Shown: piece after piece, positions 61,101 to 64,000 of the stretch
How positions within the stretch are numbered: position 1 is the first letter of the stretch
Layout: every line of letters begins with the position of its first letter
NCBI GenBank assembly: GCA_030272155.1
Contig: CP126203.1
Span: forward strand, 4,470,501 to 4,534,500
Direction: 5' to 3'
DNA: 64,000 nucleotides
Source of the DNA: Tetradesmus obliquus
Lineage: Eukaryota > Chlorophyta > Chlorophyceae > Sphaeropleales > Scenedesmaceae
Translations under genes and position numbers: made by a program
Notes under the pieces: generated by a model
Seen by the model: only the letters and a program-made list of their open reading frames with translations
Database searches by the model: none
What the model was told of the DNA's origin: nothing

Positions 61101-62001
61101 TCTCCTTTGCGTTATGTCAATTGTGTTGCTGCGGCCCCTAATAAACGAATATGGAAACTGATCAGCAAACAACAAAATGAGCAGTCCATGTTACATGTCA
61201 ACATGGGCTGTGGCAGTTCTTGAAGACCTACAGTTTGGTAGCTGCACTGCAGGCAGCACAGACAGCTGTGGGCATGGCATCGCCTGCATCACATATGTGC
61301 TGCTGACTGCCCTGGATGCTTGCTGCGCAGGTCGTGTCATCTCACGGCTGGCGCGGAGCACTAGGGTTTGCAGAAGCATGCAGGTGAGCGCAGCACTGTT
61401 GGCAGTGTATGTGGCTTGCAGGAACCTTTGCCCTTTGGGCAGGGTACTTGCTAAGGCAGCGATTGCTGCATGCCTGTTCAGGCATGTATGGGTGGCCAGC
61501 AACACCGGCATGCCACACTATTCGCAGCCTTACTGTTGAAATCAGTATCTTGCGGGGTATCAAATTGAATGCAAGTTGCTGCTGCTGCTGCTGCTGCTTG
61601 CAGGACGCTGCACGGCGTTGATGTTGACCATAAGGAGCAGGAGATCTTCATGAGCCTGCCAAATGACGTGCCCGGGGTGCCGCCTGAGGCAATGCTGCTG
61701 GTTGATTATGACAAGAACGACGTGGGTGAGTGTGCAGCAAGCAGCAGTTGCCTGATTTCCTCGCTGTCATGCTGCGCTCTGTCGCTGTGCTGCGCTTGGT
61801 TGCCCAGCTCCAGGTGGGTTGTGAACAGTTGTGGTGGACTGCAAATAGTGTGTTCAATTTGGAGCCTTACAGAGCACGCAGGAGGCTGATCGTTAACAGA
61901 TGAACACGTTGTTGTTATGATGCTGCCTGCAGACATCAAGCTTGCGGTGCTGTCCACGCCCAGTGCCATGGACAAGGGCTACGACATCCCTCACTGCTGA
62001 A

Positions 62002-62034
<33 letters not shown>

Positions 62035-62584
62035 ATGATGCTGCATGCAGACATCAAGCTTGCGGTGCTGTCCACGCCCTCAGCCATGGACAAGGGATAT
62101 GACATCACGCTGCACTCAGGGCAGCCCATCAAGAAGACCAGCGAGGTGGGTGCACTGGAAACTGGATACAGCAAGTAGGGGTGCACACGGCACACTTTGT
62201 GGCAATCACATGTGAATTTGTCAGTTCCCTTTGTCGCCGATCCACGCAATGGCTGGATCCACAGCTGGGCACTGCTTCCGGCTGTGTTTTAGATCACGCT
62301 GCACTCAGGGCAGCCCATCAATAGAAGACCAGCGAGGTGGGCGAGATGCATTATGTCTGGACCACAGCCGAGCACTGGTGCAAGCTGTCGTGTGGATCGC
62401 GCTGCACTCAAGGGCTTATCACAACCAGCCAGCAAAAGTGGGCTTATGCACTCGCCGGGGCGGTTTATTGGTTTGTTCTGTCTTGTGGTTCGCAGTCACG
62501 GAGCCAAATTGACTTGCATGTACCTTGCACCTCTCTGTTGGACCGTGCCGCATGCTGCAACAGAAAGGATCATTGCCAATTGCA

Positions 62585-62616
<32 letters not shown>

Positions 62617-63246
62617 GGCTTGTCTGTGTCTGCCACTGCTGCTGCCAGATCTTCCTGCCGCCCAAGTCAAAGATCGAGGGCAGGTACCAGGTGGCGCGCA
62701 TCTACGAGCTGGACGATGTGGCTTATGTGAGTACTCTGTGACCGTTATGGCATTATAGCTGTGGCTTAATTGGCAAGTGAATGATGATCGCACCACTCAT
62801 CGTGCACTGTGCAATAGGCAACGCTTGCCGGCAAGTGCCGGACAGCTGCTGTGGTTGTTGCCTATATGTGTGGCGAAGCATGTAGCATACGTGAGTGCGC
62901 TGCGCAATAGGCGTCTGTTGCAAGCAACTGCCGCGCAGCTGAGACACTTGTCGCCACATGCTGTTGTTACCTGCCTGCCAGCGCTTGCTGCAGTGTTACA
63001 TGACGCAAACCCACAGATCACAAAGTTTGGACTGCATTGCTTATCTGTGTGTATGTGCGTCCCCGCTACATGCCTCTCCTTGGCTCCTGATCGGGCCTCC
63101 CACTCGTTGTGGGATGGAGTTTGTAGATAATGTATGTGTTTCTTTGTCACCAGCAGGGCACCAGCTTCTGCGACATCCTGCTGCACAAGTTCCAGCTCAG
63201 CAGCCAGCGCCAGTGGGAGGTGGCGGCGCTGCTGCCGCTAAGGTAG
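58183..63246 (+). CDS. C2-domain protein of unknown function
   Basis: Exons 58183-58311, 58678-58794, 59376-59497, 59750-59820, 60144-60328, 60590-60748, 61331-61383, 61604-61725, 62051-62145, 62649-62726 and 63157-63246 join in frame to 406 aa. Residues 1-~125 read as a C2 domain: LIHLNVIRGLQLPKTELTSK, DAYVKVKAG, DNPVWDASFFFTVP, ITLELWDSNTFK, HVGTARLDLS. These are the strand order and NPVW motif of Ca2+/lipid-binding C2 domains. Some acidic loop residues are present (SKIDAYVK, DDDDNPVW, WDSN). The rest (FKVFVTQPNAPLFVDLA; LRQLMVLAFDKALLWSLNADQ; DHKEQEIFMSLPNDVPGVPPEAM; IFLPPKSKIEGRYQVARIYELDD) belongs to no family that I recognise. It is probably a membrane-associated cytosolic protein. The short exon 61331-61383 rests mainly on phase and splice sites. 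An open segment near 62340-62390 (EMHYVWTTAEHWCKLS) might be a further exon. Confidence 0.72.
59041..59345 (+). repeat. Three head echoes of C2-gene exon 3
   Basis: GGACACNCATGTGGG...CAGCT(G/A)GG(G/C)TACACCAGTG units begin near 59046, 59158 and 59270, before the functional copy at 59376 (period 106-112 bp). The intronic GTGACATCACATGTCCTTGT is part of each unit. Confidence 0.95.
59572..59625 (+). repeat. Tail echo of C2-gene exon 3
   Basis: GAGCTGCCCCTGGCTTG...GACAAGTACAACGAGCAGGG with a GTGCGC donor, after exon end 59497. Confidence 0.88.
60800..61085 (+). repeat. Three tail echoes of C2-gene exon 6
   Basis: CTGCGGCAGCTGATGGNGCT...AATGCAGACCAGGTGCG units at ~60805-60870, 60914-60980 and 61025-61082 (the last more decayed), following exon end 60748 at a ~110-bp period. 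Confidence 0.93.
61931..62034 (+). repeat. Head echo of C2-gene exon 9 followed by a CTG tract
   Basis: CTGCAGACATCAAGCTTGCGGTGCTG at 61927-61997 duplicates the exon 9 start (62051). A (CTG)n tract at 62004-62034 lies between the two copies, just before the functional acceptor. Confidence 0.93.
62290..62420 (+). repeat. Tail echoes of C2-gene exon 9
   Basis: ATCACGCTGCACTCAGGGCA...GACCAGCGAGGTGGGCG at ~62291-62345 and a short CGCTGCACTCAAGGGC remnant at ~62398. Confidence 0.85.
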
Positions 63247-63269
63247 TCACTGCCTTCACTATGCTCTGC

Positions 63270-63690
63270 CAGCACCAGCGCCAGTGGAAGGCTCAAGTAA
63301 CCACAATGCCGCTGTGGGAGGCGGCACTGCTGCCGCTCAAGGAGCAGCCACGGCGCCAGTGGGAGGCGGCGGCACTGCTGCCACTCAAGTAGCATTGCAG
63401 CACCAATGGGAGGCGGCAGCTGTGCTGCCGCTCAAGTAGCAGCCTCCGCGCTATTGAACAGTGGCGGCATCGCTGCCGGCCAAGTAGTCACTACTTGCAT
63501 TGCGCTCTTTCAGCGTCAGTGGGAGGTGGCAGCAGTGCTGCCGCTGAAGTAACCGCACTGCCGCTGTGGGAGGAAGCAGCAGTGCTGCCGCTCAAGTAAC
63601 CGCACTGCTGCTGTGGGGGGCGGCGGCACAGCTGCCGGTCTAGCAGCAGCCACCGCGCTAGTGAGAGGCGGTGGCAGCGCTGCCGCAGGT
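63270..63690 (+). repeat. Tail-echo array of the C2-gene terminal exon, 3' of the stop
   Basis: About eight degenerate copies of CAGCGCCAGTGGGAGGYGGC...CTGCTGCCGCTCAAGTAG follow the stop at 63246 (near 63282, 63316, 63354, 63400, 63460, 63512, 63563 and 63612-63690). Most keep TGGGAGGCGGC and CTGCCGCTCAAGTA(A/G). Spacing is short and irregular (~35-55 bp). Confidence 0.88.
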
Positions 63691-64000
63691 GACTGCTCGG
63701 GTTGGCCACTGTGAGTTGAACAGCATGTTGCTTACGCATCATGTTTGATATTGCTCATGGCAAGCACTGGCCTGGCTGGATGTGTAAGTTGAAGATGATG
63801 AAGCATTGGCTTGATATATCAACAGTAGCAAGCCACGCCTGGCAGGCAAAGGGGCCATTGGAAGTTGTCGTTGCAATTTTGATGTTTTCATCATGTTACC
63901 ATTTGAGCAGAATATGCCGTAATGGTCGCCCAGTTAGGCCAGGCTGTGTGTCATACTGTATGTATGCTAAGCAGCTCATCAATATGAAATGCACACTCCT
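63691..64000. other. No gene recognised
   Basis: 3' flank of the C2 gene to the window end. TGTAA at 63783-63787 may be a polyadenylation signal. Confidence 0.45.

Overview
This window is nuclear DNA from a eukaryote, most likely a core chlorophyte green alga (Chlorophyceae, Scenedesmaceae-like). The clade is inference. The evidence is: dense introns with GTGAGN/GTGCGN donors and (C/T)TGCAG acceptors; TGTAA motifs downstream of several stop codons (the Chlamydomonas-type polyadenylation signal); many CAG/CTG repeats giving poly-Q and poly-A runs; a secreted protein with a Ser-Pro rod typical of algal cell walls; and homologues of plant and algal proteins. I saw no bacterial operons, tRNA, rRNA or CRISPR.

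Layout. 1-6.1 kb (+): a polytopic membrane protein whose 5' end probably lies outside the window. 6.7-10.7 kb (+): a secreted cell-wall or matrix glycoprotein. 11.9-12.6 and 18.3-19.0 kb: two copies of a dispersed repeat. They flank a broken leucine-rich-repeat gene (14-18.2 kb) that is interrupted by a perfectly phased array of 101 copies of a 17-bp unit. 20.5-25.4 kb (-): an alpha/beta hydrolase. 26.1-26.6 kb (+): BBIP1/BBS18, a BBSome subunit. 26.7-31.1 kb (+): BUD23, the 18S rRNA methyltransferase. 32.1-33.7 kb: a terminal-inverted-repeat element with an 8-bp target-site-like duplication. 34.2-50.5 kb (+): a 25-exon PATROL1/DUF810 (Munc13-like) gene. 52.1-54.9 kb (-): APS kinase. 55.2-57.6 kb (+): Integrator subunit 4. 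58.2-63.2 kb (+): a C2-domain protein. For eight genes the proposed exons join in a single frame to a length divisible by three, which supports the models. The genes are functionally unrelated housekeeping, trafficking and cell-surface genes. Two divergent pairs (hydrolase/BBIP1 and APS kinase/INTS4) may share promoters.

Main discovery. Introns and 3' flanks are filled with what I call exon echoes: diverged tandem copies of exon-intron junctions. By eye there are roughly 90-100, in every multi-exon gene except the two-exon BBIP1 gene and the LRR ruin. They obey one rule on both strands. Copies of an exon's first part (heads, with their acceptor) lie upstream of that exon; copies of its last part (tails, with their donor) lie downstream; terminal exons are echoed with their stop codons beyond the true stop. 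This is what repeated tandem duplication across splice junctions would leave. It fills the genes with decoy half-exons and enlarges the introns: the PATROL1-like gene is only about 23% coding.
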